Positions 39,941 through 47,600 of a DNA stretch of 52,597 nucleotides are shown piece after piece. This DNA comes from Oscillospiraceae bacterium (GTDB lineage Bacteria > Bacillota > Clostridia > Oscillospirales > Oscillospiraceae), in assembly GCA_020025295.1 (NCBI GenBank), contig JAHHSJ010000007.1:1-52597 (forward strand). The letters run 5' to 3'. Below the pieces are notes generated by a model that ran no database searches, was not told the DNA's origin, and saw only the letters and a program-made list of their open reading frames with translations. Numbering within the stretch: the stretch's first letter is position 1; each line of letters starts with the position of its first letter. A program made the position numbers and the translations under genes.

Positions 39941-41605
39941 ATGATGACTGATATCGAAATCGCACAGAATACCGAGATGCTGCCCATCCGCGCTGTGGCG
40001 GAGCGTGCCGGAATCGATGAGGAACTTCTGGAATACTACGGCAAGGTGAAGGCTAAGATCGACATCACCCCGCTGCGCAGCGCACCCCGTAAGGGCAAGC
40101 TGATTCTGGTCACTGCCATCAACCCCACCCCGGCCGGTGAGGGCAAGACCACGGTGAGCGTGGGTCTGGCGGACGCTCTGTGCAGCATGGGCAAGCAGGC
40201 CATGCTCTGCCTGCGTGAGCCTTCTCTTGGCCCGGTGTTCGGCGTCAAGGGCGGCGCTGCCGGCGGCGGCTATGCTCAGGTGGTGCCCATGGAGGATATC
40301 AACCTGCACTTTACCGGCGACTTCCACGCCATTGGAGCTGCCAATAACCTGCTGGCGGCGATGCTGGATAACCACATTCAGCAGGGCAATGCGCTGGATA
40401 TTGATGTGAAGAACATCACTTGGAAGCGCTGCGTGGATATGAATGACCGCCAGCTGCGTAATATCATCGACGGTATCGGCGGCCGTATGCAGGGCGTGCC
40501 CCGTGAGGATGGCTTCGACATCACCGTGGCCAGCGAGATCATGGCGGTGCTGTGTCTGGCCTCTGATCTGATGGACCTGAAGGCCCGTCTGGCTCGAATC
40601 ATCGTGGCCTATACCCGTTCCGGTAAGCCGGTCACTGCCCACGACCTGAAGGCGGAGGGCGCCATGACTGTGCTGCTGAAGGATGCCATCAAGCCCAATC
40701 TGGTCCAGACTCTGGAGCATAATCCGGCGATGGTCCACGGCGGTCCCTTTGCCAATATCGCCCACGGCTGCAACAGCGTGTCCGCAACGGATACTGCGAT
40801 GAAGCTGGCAGATTATGTGGTGACCGAGGCCGGCTTCGGTGCCGATCTGGGTGCAGAGAAGTTTTTGGATATTAAGTGCCGTGCCGCTGGTATGGACCCC
40901 TCTGCGGTCATCATCGTGGCGACGGTGAAGGCGCTCAAGTATAACGGCGGCGTGGCTAAGAACGAGCTGGGTACGGAAAATTTGGAGGCACTGGAGCGTG
41001 GCCTTCCCAACCTGCTCAAGCACGTGGAGAACATCACCAAGGTCTTTGGACTGCCCTGCGTGGTTGCCATCAACCGCTTCCAGCAGGATACCGATGCTGA
41101 ACTGGAGCTGGTGCGCAGCAAGTGCGCCGAGCTTGGGGTAAATGTGTCCCTGTGCGAGGTCTGGGCCAAGGGCGGCGAAGGCGGCAAGGAGCTTGCTGAG
41201 GAAGTGCTGCGCCTTTGCGAGCAGGAGCATGAATTCCGCTTTGCCTATGATCTGGACCTGTCCATCAAGGAAAAAATCTCTGCCATTGTGGAGCGCATCT
41301 ACGGCGGCAGCAGTGTGACCTATTCCAAGGATGCGGAGAAGGCCATCACCTCTCTGGAGGAGCTGGGCTACGGCAATCTGCCCATCTGCATGGCAAAGAC
41401 CCAGTATTCTCTCTCGGATGATGCCGCCAAGCTGGGACGCCCGGAGGGCTTCTCCATCTCCGTGACCCGGGTCAAGGTGTCCGCCGGTGCCGGCTTCATC
41501 GTGGTTCAGACCGGCAATGTGATGACCATGCCCGGTCTGCCCAAGGTGCCTGCCGCAGAGCGGATTGACATCGACGAAAACGGCAAGATTATCGGCCTGT
41601 TTTGA
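39941..41605 (+). CDS. fhs: Formate-tetrahydrofolate ligase
   Basis: It makes 10-formyl-tetrahydrofolate from formate, tetrahydrofolate and ATP for purine and one-carbon metabolism. The 554 residues carry the ATP site TAINPTPAGEGKTTVSVGLAD, split here as PTPAGEGKTT, and signatures LREPSLGPVFGVKGGAAGGG, VDMNDRQLRNI and EVWAKGGEGG. The length is standard. The start is ATG at 39941 (a second ATG follows at once) with AAAGGAACG upstream. Control by the ZTP riboswitch fits its role, since ZTP rises when formyl-folate is short. Confidence 0.97.
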   Translation: MMTDIEIAQNTEMLPIRAVAERAGIDEELLEYYGKVKAKIDITPLRSAPRKGKLILVTAINPTPAGEGKTTVSVGLADALCSMGKQAMLCLREPSLGPVFGVKGGAAGGGYAQVVPMEDINLHFTGDFHAIGAANNLLAAMLDNHIQQGNALDIDVKNITWKRCVDMNDRQLRNIIDGIGGRMQGVPREDGFDITVASEIMAVLCLASDLMDLKARLARIIVAYTRSGKPVTAHDLKAEGAMTVLLKDAIKPNLVQTLEHNPAMVHGGPFANIAHGCNSVSATDTAMKLADYVVTEAGFGADLGAEKFLDIKCRAAGMDPSAVIIVATVKALKYNGGVAKNELGTENLEALERGLPNLLKHVENITKVFGLPCVVAINRFQQDTDAELELVRSKCAELGVNVSLCEVWAKGGEGGKELAEEVLRLCEQEHEFRFAYDLDLSIKEKISAIVERIYGGSSVTYSKDAEKAITSLEELGYGNLPICMAKTQYSLSDDAAKLGRPEGFSISVTRVKVSAGAGFIVVQTGNVMTMPGLPKVPAAERIDIDENGKIIGLF

Positions 41606-41646
41606 TTTGCTGCCCCTGAGCATGGGGAAAACCGATTTTATCGCTC

Positions 41647-41688
41647 AAAAAAGAGACTGCGGAACGGAGTTCGGCAGTCTCTTTTTTT
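41647..41688 (+). terminator. Terminator of fhs
   Basis: Stem AAGAGACTGC / GCAGTCTCTT, inner GAAC/GTTC, followed by seven T. Confidence 0.9.
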
Positions 41689-41738
41689 CGTTTTCCTTAA
41701 AAAGTAATGAATGAATTGTGAAAAGTGTCGGAAACTAC

Positions 41739-41767
41739 TTGCACAGGACGAAATCATGACATAGAAT
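41739..41767 (+). promoter_or_regulatory. Promoter of the acidic-tail protein gene
   Basis: TTGCAC (41739-41744), 17-bp spacer, TAGAAT (41762-41767). Confidence 0.75.
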
Positions 41768-41829
41768 ACAGACAGCACCGAAGCCGAATTAAATGTCCCT
41801 TTTGCAGGGTCGTATATAGGAGGAAACAT

Positions 41830-42333
41830 ATGAGCATGAATATTGATTTTGACGCCATCAAGGATACCGTCGTGAATATCGCCCAGAGCGGTGTTGCTCA
41901 GGGCAAGAAGGTTGCCACTGCCGCCAAGCTGAAGGCAGACAATATGGCACAGCGTGATGCCATCCGCAAGGCCTATCTGGCCATCGGCAAGCAGTACTTT
42001 GCCGCCCACAGAGGGGAGCCGGACGAGGAGTTTGTCCAGCTGTTCACCGCCGTGGAGTATGCCATGTCCGCCATTGAAGCCAACAATGCCGAGCTTGCCG
42101 CCATGAAGGCAGAGCCGGATGTGTCCGTAGATGTGGATGTGGAGATGCAGGCCGGTGAGGTTCCGGACGATCTGGAAACCCTCATTGAGCAGGAGATGGA
42201 GCAGGCCGACGCTGCAGAAGCCGAGGAGACTCCTGCGGAAGAGCAGGCAGAGGCTCCCGTTGAGGACGCTCCTGTTTCTGTCGAGGAGGATGTCACCGAG
42301 GACGATTTCGCCGAAGAGGACATTCAGGACTAA
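41830..42333 (+). CDS. Small hypothetical protein with acidic C-terminal tail
   Basis: A 167-residue cytoplasmic protein. Residues 1-95 are helical (SMNIDFDAIKDTVVNIAQSG, AAKLKADNMAQRDAIRKAYL and so on) and similar in style to small clostridial proteins of unknown function. Residues about 96-167 are very acidic and low-complexity, with Glu, Asp, Ala and Val blocks. There is no signal peptide or membrane helix. The ATG at 41830 follows TAGGAGGAAACAT. It is a single-gene unit with a good promoter and terminator, which suggests high expression. I cannot assign a function. Confidence 0.75.
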   Translation: MSMNIDFDAIKDTVVNIAQSGVAQGKKVATAAKLKADNMAQRDAIRKAYLAIGKQYFAAHRGEPDEEFVQLFTAVEYAMSAIEANNAELAAMKAEPDVSVDVDVEMQAGEVPDDLETLIEQEMEQADAAEAEETPAEEQAEAPVEDAPVSVEEDVTEDDFAEEDIQD

Positions 42334-42340
42334 ACATCAA

Positions 42341-42376
42341 AATGCCCGTTTGCATCAAGTGCAAACGGGCGTTTTC
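42341..42376. terminator. Bidirectional terminator
   Basis: Stem AATGCCCGTTTGCA / TGCAAACGGGCGTT (one wobble) with TTTTC on the plus side and TTTTG on the minus side. It serves the acidic-tail and VanY genes. Confidence 0.88.
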
Positions 42377-42381
42377 TCTGT

Positions 42382-43083
42382 TCAGGCTTGTCCCAGATAT
42401 TCTTCCAGACAGACATTCCAGTCCCGGATTTCCTGAGCCGCTTCTATGCCCACATAGCGGTAGTGCCACGGCTCATAAGAGGTGTCGGTGATGTGCTTTT
42501 TGCTTTTGGGGTAGCGGAGAATGAAGCCGTAGTCCCAAGCGTGTGCAGCCAGCCAATTGTATACTTCCTTGCCGGTAGAATGAATGCCGTCGGCATTGAT
42601 GTCCACCGCCAGACCGCTCTGATGCTCGCTGCAACCCACCGGGTTGACCCATTTTCTCGCCTCTTTGACGGCTTCCTCCATGGAAAGCCCCTCTGCCTGT
42701 AACTGGAGAATTTTTTCGTCCATCAGGCTCTGCTGTTTTTCCGGGGTGCGGTAGCCGGAGGCCACCACGGGGTAAACGCCCTGTTCTCGCATGTCGTCAA
42801 ACATAGCTTGCAGCTGCTCGTACATCACGGAGGCCACCCTTTGACCGTTGCTCAGTTCTGTCAGTTCAATTTCATATCCTTCCGGCAGACTGTGGTCACC
42901 ATTGACCAGCATCAGCACATTGACGCCGTCCTCGTATCGCTCGGTGACCTCGGCCACCGGGGCAGGCTGGAAAGCAGGGAGAGCGCTGCATCCGGAGACA
43001 AAGAGCAGACAGAGCGCCGCCGTGAGGGCGGTGCAGGAGCGGAGCAGCCGGCGGTTTGAAACGCAAGATGGTGAATGAGTCAT
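42382..43083 (-). CDS. VanY-type D-alanyl-D-alanine carboxypeptidase (M15B), lipoprotein
   Basis: A 233-residue exported zinc peptidase that trims D-Ala from peptidoglycan stem peptides. The lipobox LLFVSGCSA places lipidation at Cys32. The M15B domain shows VVASGYRTPEKQQSLMDEKI, the zinc motif SEHQSGLAVDIN (His and Asp ligands) and EPWHYRYVG with catalytic Glu and the third ligand. All catalytic residues are present. No vancomycin resistance genes are near, so a housekeeping wall function is likely. The ATG follows GGAGGGG. Confidence 0.93.
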   Translation of the reverse strand: MTHSPSCVSNRRLLRSCTALTAALCLLFVSGCSALPAFQPAPVAEVTERYEDGVNVLMLVNGDHSLPEGYEIELTELSNGQRVASVMYEQLQAMFDDMREQGVYPVVASGYRTPEKQQSLMDEKILQLQAEGLSMEEAVKEARKWVNPVGCSEHQSGLAVDINADGIHSTGKEVYNWLAAHAWDYGFILRYPKSKKHITDTSYEPWHYRYVGIEAAQEIRDWNVCLEEYLGQA

Positions 43084-43103
43084 AAAAACCCCTCCTTGAC
43101 TCT

Positions 43104-43131
43104 ATTTTACACGCAAAAGGATACTTTACAA
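43104..43131 (-). promoter_or_regulatory. Promoter of the VanY-type gene
   Basis: On the minus strand: TTGTAA (43126-43131), 16-bp spacer, TAAAAT (43104-43109). Confidence 0.65.
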
Positions 43132-43162
43132 TTAAAAATATGATTAAGATTTCGAATGCTAC

Positions 43163-43195
43163 GAAAAAGAAGGCCATGATGCGTCATGGCCTTCT
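43163..43195 (-). terminator. Terminator of the DEAD-box helicase gene
   Basis: On the minus strand: 12-bp stem AGAAGGCCATGA / TCATGGCCTTCT with a 4-base loop, then TTTTTCG. Confidence 0.9.
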
Positions 43196-43209
43196 TGATT
43201 TTTGCTGAT

Positions 43210-44391
43210 TCAGTTGGTTTCCACGGGCAGCAGGCAGCCGTCGCTGTCGTAGCGCAGCAGCTGGATGTCCATTTTGTGGTTGGATGCGATTTCGTCCATT
43301 TTCAGCTGTTCGGTGACCGAGGACACGAAGGTGTAGGCCACGCCGTGACGCTTGGCACGGCCGGTGCGTCCGATGCGGTGGATGTAGTACTCCTGCTCGT
43401 CGGGCACATCGTAGTTGAACACAGCGTCCACATCGTCAATGTCCAGACCACGGGCGGCCACATCGGTGGCAACCAGCACGCGAAGCTCTCCCTTGCGGAA
43501 GGTTTTCAGCGTCTTTTCCCGAATCTTCTGGGGAATGTTGCCGTGGATGGGGGCGCAGGTGAAGCCCTTCATTTGCAGCAGGGCGGAAAGACGGTCGGTC
43601 ATGTTCTTGGTGTTGCAGAAGGCGATGGTGCGCTCATAGCCGCCGTTTTCCAGCAGAGCCACCATGGTGGGCAGCTTCTGTTCCCAGTTGTCCAGATCAA
43701 TGCGGTACTGCTGAATGTCAGGGCGGTTCTCTTCCACGGGGCGCACCGTGATTTCCACGGGGTCACGCTGATAAACCCAGGAAATGTCCATCACTTCCCG
43801 GCTGATGGTGGCGGAGAACAGACCCAGATTCTTGCGCTGGGGCATCATGTCCAGAATCTTCACCACATCGTCGATAAAGCCCATGTCCAGCATCCGGTCG
43901 GCCTCATCCAGCACCACGGACTGCACCTTGTCCAGCCGGACGGTGTGGCGCTTCACATGGTCCATCAGTCGACCGGGGGTGGCAACCACCAGCTGAGGCT
44001 TTTTCTTCAGCTGCATGATCTGCTTGTTGATGGGCTGACCGCCGTACAGACAGATGCAGCGGACGCCTTCCTTATAGGAGCAAAGGCTGCGCAGCTCGTC
44101 CACGATCTGGATGGCCAGCTCACGGGTGGGAGCCAGAATGAGCCCCTGCACATCCGAGCTGTCCGGGTCCAAATGCTCCACCATGGGAATGCCGAAGGCG
44201 AAGGTCTTGCCGGTGCCGGTGGGGGCCTTAGCAAGCACATCCTTCCATTCCAGCAGGCTGGGGATGCTGCCGCCCTGCACAGGGGTGGCCATCACATAGC
44301 CCTTGTCATTGAGGGCACGCATCACCGTGGGGGAGAGGCCAAGACTGTCATATCGTATATTTTCATCGACTTCGATGCCGTTGATTTCCAT
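43210..44391 (-). CDS. DEAD-box RNA helicase
   Basis: An ATP-dependent RNA helicase of 393 residues containing only the two RecA-like core domains. The nine motifs are present: Q motif VMATPVQGGSIP, motif I APTGTGKT, Ia LAPTRELA, Ib ATPGRLMDHV, II VLDEADRML, III FSATI, then IV, V (ATDVAARGLDIDDVD) and VI (HRIGRTGRA). It lacks the long basic C-terminal tail of CsdA/DbpA, so it is nearer RhlE/CshB-like minimal helicases. A GTG at 44409 is in frame, but ATG at 44391 has AAAGGAACG upstream. Likely roles are ribosome assembly or mRNA turnover. It is a single-gene unit. Confidence 0.94.
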   Translation of the reverse strand: MEINGIEVDENIRYDSLGLSPTVMRALNDKGYVMATPVQGGSIPSLLEWKDVLAKAPTGTGKTFAFGIPMVEHLDPDSSDVQGLILAPTRELAIQIVDELRSLCSYKEGVRCICLYGGQPINKQIMQLKKKPQLVVATPGRLMDHVKRHTVRLDKVQSVVLDEADRMLDMGFIDDVVKILDMMPQRKNLGLFSATISREVMDISWVYQRDPVEITVRPVEENRPDIQQYRIDLDNWEQKLPTMVALLENGGYERTIAFCNTKNMTDRLSALLQMKGFTCAPIHGNIPQKIREKTLKTFRKGELRVLVATDVAARGLDIDDVDAVFNYDVPDEQEYYIHRIGRTGRAKRHGVAYTFVSSVTEQLKMDEIASNHKMDIQLLRYDSDGCLLPVETN

Positions 44392-44432
44392 AGTATTCGT
44401 TCCTTTCACATTAGATCACATATAACTTAAAA

Positions 44433-44461
44433 ATGGTAGCATACCACCGCTGAAAAAGCAA
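44433..44461 (-). promoter_or_regulatory. Possible promoter of the helicase gene
   Basis: On the minus strand: TTGCTT (44456-44461), 17-bp spacer, TACCAT (44433-44438). Confidence 0.45.
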
Positions 44462-44593
44462 GTAAAAGGGCGGAGAAGTGCCGAAAAAGGAAAAAACAAC
44501 CGAAGATTCAGACAAGACGGGGCGGAAATCGGAGGGCAGGGGAGCGCAATCCCATAAAAAAGAGGAGAAGCCAACAAAGTTCCGGGAAAGCCC

Positions 44594-44622
44594 TTCCACA
44601 TTGGAATAAAATCTTGTATAAT
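44594..44622 (+). promoter_or_regulatory. Promoter of the XpaC-like operon
   Basis: TATAAT (44617-44622) with a poor -35 (TTCCAC, 44594-44599). The stretch 44462-44593 is purine-rich and holds no gene that I can see. Confidence 0.5.
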
Positions 44623-44676
44623 ATTCCTAACTATCGCGTGAGACTACGCACTTTGATCGGAATGGGAGGAAAGCAT

Positions 44677-46113
44677 ATGCCTCAGGAATATTACGGAGGA
44701 AATCCGAATAATAGAAAGAACAATGATAGTAAAATGGTTCCTTGGTGGTTGATTATTGGCTGCTTTGTGCTGGGCGTGTTCCCGGTGGGTGTCATTTTGC
44801 TCATCATTCGACTGGTGCAGGAGAATGACGGAAATAAGCAGGGCTCGGGTCAGAATCGCTATGGCGCTTATTCCGGTCAGACCGGCTGGAACGAAGAGGC
44901 CCGCAAAGCCGCAGACCGTGCCCGTGCTGCGGCAGAGCGATTCAAGCAGCAGGGAAGCAGCTGGGCCGGGGAATCGGAAGCCGACCGTAGGCGTCGGGAG
45001 CAGGATGCTTACCGCAATGCCTACGGCAAGGCTAAGACGCCCACGGATAAAGTGATTTATGAAGATGCCGGTTCCGGCAAAGCCGCCGGCGGCAAGAAAA
45101 AGGCCGGTACTTCCAATACGAGTACCGCCAAGACCGGCGGAGCCAAGAAACCCCGTTCGACACAGCCTCATTACAGTGCCGATTCCCGCGCCCGTCTGGA
45201 CAAAATCCGGGGCGGCTCTGTGTTGTCCTTCTTAGGCGGCGCCTGCATGCTGGTGGGCGCCATTACTACGGCGTCCACCTTCTGGGCGCAGCTGCCCTTC
45301 CTTGCAACCGAGCCTATGTGGTTTTTGCAGGAGGCTCTGGGCTCCATGGCGGTTACCGCATTGGGTGCCGGTATGTTCCTGTTCGGACATCTGCGCAAGG
45401 GCCGCAGTAAGAAATATCGCCGCTACATCAACCTGATCGGCGATCAGGCCCAAATTTCCATTGATGCCCTCGCCAAGGCCTACCCGGCAAAGCACAGCGC
45501 CGTCGTGTCCGCTCTGGAGGACATGATCGACAACGGCGTGTTCGGCGAGCAGGCCTATCTGGATTACGCCAGAGATCTGCTGGTGCTGGACGGCTCCGGT
45601 GTGCGTCCCGAGGAAGAGAAAGCGGAACCCAAGGCTGACGCCAAGGGAGAGAGCCAAGAGTCTGCCCTGCTGGCGGAGATCCGTGCAGTCAATGCGGCCA
45701 TTGCCCATCCGGAGATGAGCCGGAAGATCGACCGCATCGGAGAAATTACCGAGGCCATTCTGGAGTTCCAGCAGGAGCATCCGGAGCGGTCTGCGGAACT
45801 GAAAAAGTTCCTGAATTACTATTTGCCCACCACGCTGAAGATTCTCCGTTCCTATGCAGCAATGGAGAAGCAGGGCGGCACCGGTGAGAATGTGACTGCA
45901 GCCAAGCAGCGGATCGAGGGCATGATGGATATGGTGGTTACCGGCTTTGAGCGCCAGCTGGACAAGCTCTTTGCCGGCGATATGATGGATATTGCCGCCG
46001 ACATCACGGTGATGGAACAGATGATGGCAGGAGATGGCTTGTTCGGTCAGGAGACCTTTACCAAGCAGACTCAGCCGAAAGGAAGCGAACAGGAGCAGCA
46101 GGGAGCGCATTGA
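44677..46113 (+). CDS. XpaC-like protein (5-bromo-4-chloroindolyl phosphate hydrolysis family)
   Basis: A 478-residue membrane protein. One helix at about residues 24-45 (WWLIIGCFVLGVFPVGVILL) is followed by a basic, Ala/Lys-rich loop to about residue 165. Two more helices lie around 185-240. The cytoplasmic C-terminal domain carries the XpaC signature KKFLNYYLPTTLKILRSYAA through GENVTAAKQRIEGMMD and ITVMEQMMAGDGL. XpaC is named for a colony phenotype and has no known enzyme activity; in Bacillus its neighbour is TelA (YaaN). Here the next gene is a lipid kinase. The ATG at 44677 follows GGGAGGAAAG. Confidence 0.85.
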   Translation: MPQEYYGGNPNNRKNNDSKMVPWWLIIGCFVLGVFPVGVILLIIRLVQENDGNKQGSGQNRYGAYSGQTGWNEEARKAADRARAAAERFKQQGSSWAGESEADRRRREQDAYRNAYGKAKTPTDKVIYEDAGSGKAAGGKKKAGTSNTSTAKTGGAKKPRSTQPHYSADSRARLDKIRGGSVLSFLGGACMLVGAITTASTFWAQLPFLATEPMWFLQEALGSMAVTALGAGMFLFGHLRKGRSKKYRRYINLIGDQAQISIDALAKAYPAKHSAVVSALEDMIDNGVFGEQAYLDYARDLLVLDGSGVRPEEEKAEPKADAKGESQESALLAEIRAVNAAIAHPEMSRKIDRIGEITEAILEFQQEHPERSAELKKFLNYYLPTTLKILRSYAAMEKQGGTGENVTAAKQRIEGMMDMVVTGFERQLDKLFAGDMMDIAADITVMEQMMAGDGLFGQETFTKQTQPKGSEQEQQGAH

Positions 46114-46145
46114 GAGGCTTCCGTTTAGAGAGAGAGGAAAAAATC

Positions 46146-47102
46146 GTGCGGCATTTATTCGTGATTAACCCCAATGCGGGAAAAGGAATCAAAATATCCG
46201 CGGTGACGGAGGAAATCAAGCAGGTAATGGAGTCCCGGGAGGACAGCTGGGAGATCAAGGTGACCCAGCAGAGCGGAGACGCCATTCGCTTTGCAGAGGA
46301 GGCAGCAGCACAGGCGCTGGAAACCGGAGAGCCGGTGCGCATCTATGCCATTGGCGGCGATGGTACGCTGAACGAAGTGGTCAACGGTGCGGCAGGCAAA
46401 GAGCTTGTGGAAATTAGCTGCTGCCCCATGGGCTCCGGCAACGACTTTGTCAAGGCATTTGGCAAGGAGAATTGGATGTTCCGTGACTTGAAGGCACTGG
46501 TGGAAGGGGAATCCCATGAACTGGACCTGATCGACTGCAACGGCCGTCTGGCCATCAATATTTGCTCGATTGGATTCGATGCCAGAATCGGTTTGGAGCA
46601 GAGCGTGTATAAAAGTTTGCCCCTTGTGACCGGCAAGGGTGCCTACCTGATCAGCGCAGCATCCAATATTATTAAGGGTATCCATCGTCCGTACCGTCTG
46701 GAAGTGGATGGCAAGCAGATGGAGGGAGACTATACCCTGATTGCCGCCTGCAACGGTCAGTGGTACGGCGGCAGCTTCCATCCTGCACCGGATGCCGTGC
46801 TGGACGACGGTATGCTGGATTTTCTGGTGGTGGAAGGCGTCAGCCGCCTTACGGTGGCCAGCCTGATCGGAAAGTACGCCAACGGCAGAGGTAAGGATTA
46901 CCCGGAGCTGATCCATGTGTACCGTGGCAAGGAGCTGAAGGTCATGTGCGACCGGATGAGTATGGTCAATATCGACGGCGAACGGGTGGATGCAATTTCG
47001 CTCTCTTTCAAGGTGTCTGCTAAGAAAGTGCAGTTTGTGATTCCGGCCGGACACCCATGGAAGCCGTCCAAAGAGAGAAAAGAAGCGGTAATGGCTGAAT
47101 AA
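46146..47102 (+). CDS. Diacylglycerol kinase-family lipid kinase (YegS/DgkB-like)
   Basis: A 318-residue cytoplasmic lipid kinase. Family motifs: LFVINPNAGKG, the nucleotide loop YAIGGDGTLNEVVNG, CCPMGSGNDFVKAFG, and the C-terminal FHPAPDAVLDDGMLDFLVVE with VNIDGE. It phosphorylates diacylglycerol or a related lipid, returning it to phospholipid synthesis. The start is GTG at 46146 (GAGAGGAAAAAATC upstream); a TTG at 46110, which overlaps the upstream stop, has no better site. Co-transcribed with the XpaC-like gene. Confidence 0.92.
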   Translation: MRHLFVINPNAGKGIKISAVTEEIKQVMESREDSWEIKVTQQSGDAIRFAEEAAAQALETGEPVRIYAIGGDGTLNEVVNGAAGKELVEISCCPMGSGNDFVKAFGKENWMFRDLKALVEGESHELDLIDCNGRLAINICSIGFDARIGLEQSVYKSLPLVTGKGAYLISAASNIIKGIHRPYRLEVDGKQMEGDYTLIAACNGQWYGGSFHPAPDAVLDDGMLDFLVVEGVSRLTVASLIGKYANGRGKDYPELIHVYRGKELKVMCDRMSMVNIDGERVDAISLSFKVSAKKVQFVIPAGHPWKPSKERKEAVMAE

Positions 47103-47177
47103 GCTAGAAAAAAGAAGAAAATGCATAGCTAAATTGAATTGAACATTTGAATTCACGAAAAATTCAAAAAATCGGAC

Positions 47178-47206
47178 TTGCCATTTCCAGAGGATTGCAT
47201 TATTAT
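47178..47206 (+). promoter_or_regulatory. Promoter of groESL
   Basis: TTGCCA (47178-47183), 17-bp spacer, TATTAT (47201-47206), which overlaps a TATAAT at 47204-47209. Confidence 0.75.
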
Positions 47207-47216
47207 AATAGAAGAT

Positions 47217-47243
47217 TTAGCAGACAGATGATGTGAGTGCTAA
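47217..47243. promoter_or_regulatory. CIRCE element (HrcA operator)
   Basis: TTAGCAGAC, 9-base spacer, GAGTGCTAA. The right arm is perfect; the left arm matches TTAGCACTC at six of nine positions. It lies at the groESL transcription start, so HrcA repression is expected. No hrcA gene is in the window. Confidence 0.88.
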
Positions 47244-47297
47244 ATCCGATCAATCTGTTTACAAACGAACTTATTTATATTGGGAGGCATCAATCAA

Positions 47298-47585
47298 ATG
47301 AAACTGAACCCTCTGTCTGACCGTGTGGTCGTCAAGCAGGTCGAAGCAGAAGAAACCACCAAGGGCGGTATCATTCTGACCGGCGCTGCAAAGGAAAAGC
47401 CTGAGATGTACACTGTCGTGGCTGTTGGCCCCGGCGGCATTGTGAACGGTGAAAAGGTTGAGATGACCGTCAAGGTGGGCGACACCGTCATCACCGGTAA
47501 GTATTCCGGCACTCAGGTCAAGGTGGACGGCGAAGAGCTGACCATCGTGCGTCAGGAGGACATCCTGGCCATTGTCGAAAAGTAA
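47298..47585 (+). CDS. groES: Co-chaperonin GroES
   Basis: The 10-kDa lid of the GroEL folding chamber, 95 residues. It begins MKLNPLSDRVVVKQVEAEET, contains the mobile loop TTKGGIILTGAAKEKPEMYT, and ends ELTIVRQEDILAIVEK. GGGAGG lies 10 bases before the ATG. The gene is heat-shock type through the CIRCE operator. groEL follows 15 bases later. Confidence 0.98.
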   Translation: MKLNPLSDRVVVKQVEAEETTKGGIILTGAAKEKPEMYTVVAVGPGGIVNGEKVEMTVKVGDTVITGKYSGTQVKVDGEELTIVRQEDILAIVEK

Positions 47586-47600
47586 GGAGGACAATCCGTT

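Noticed and set aside
42382..43083. Vancomycin resistance (vanY cluster)
   Set aside because: Only a lone VanY-like carboxypeptidase is present, without vanHAX or vanRS genes. A housekeeping role is more likely.
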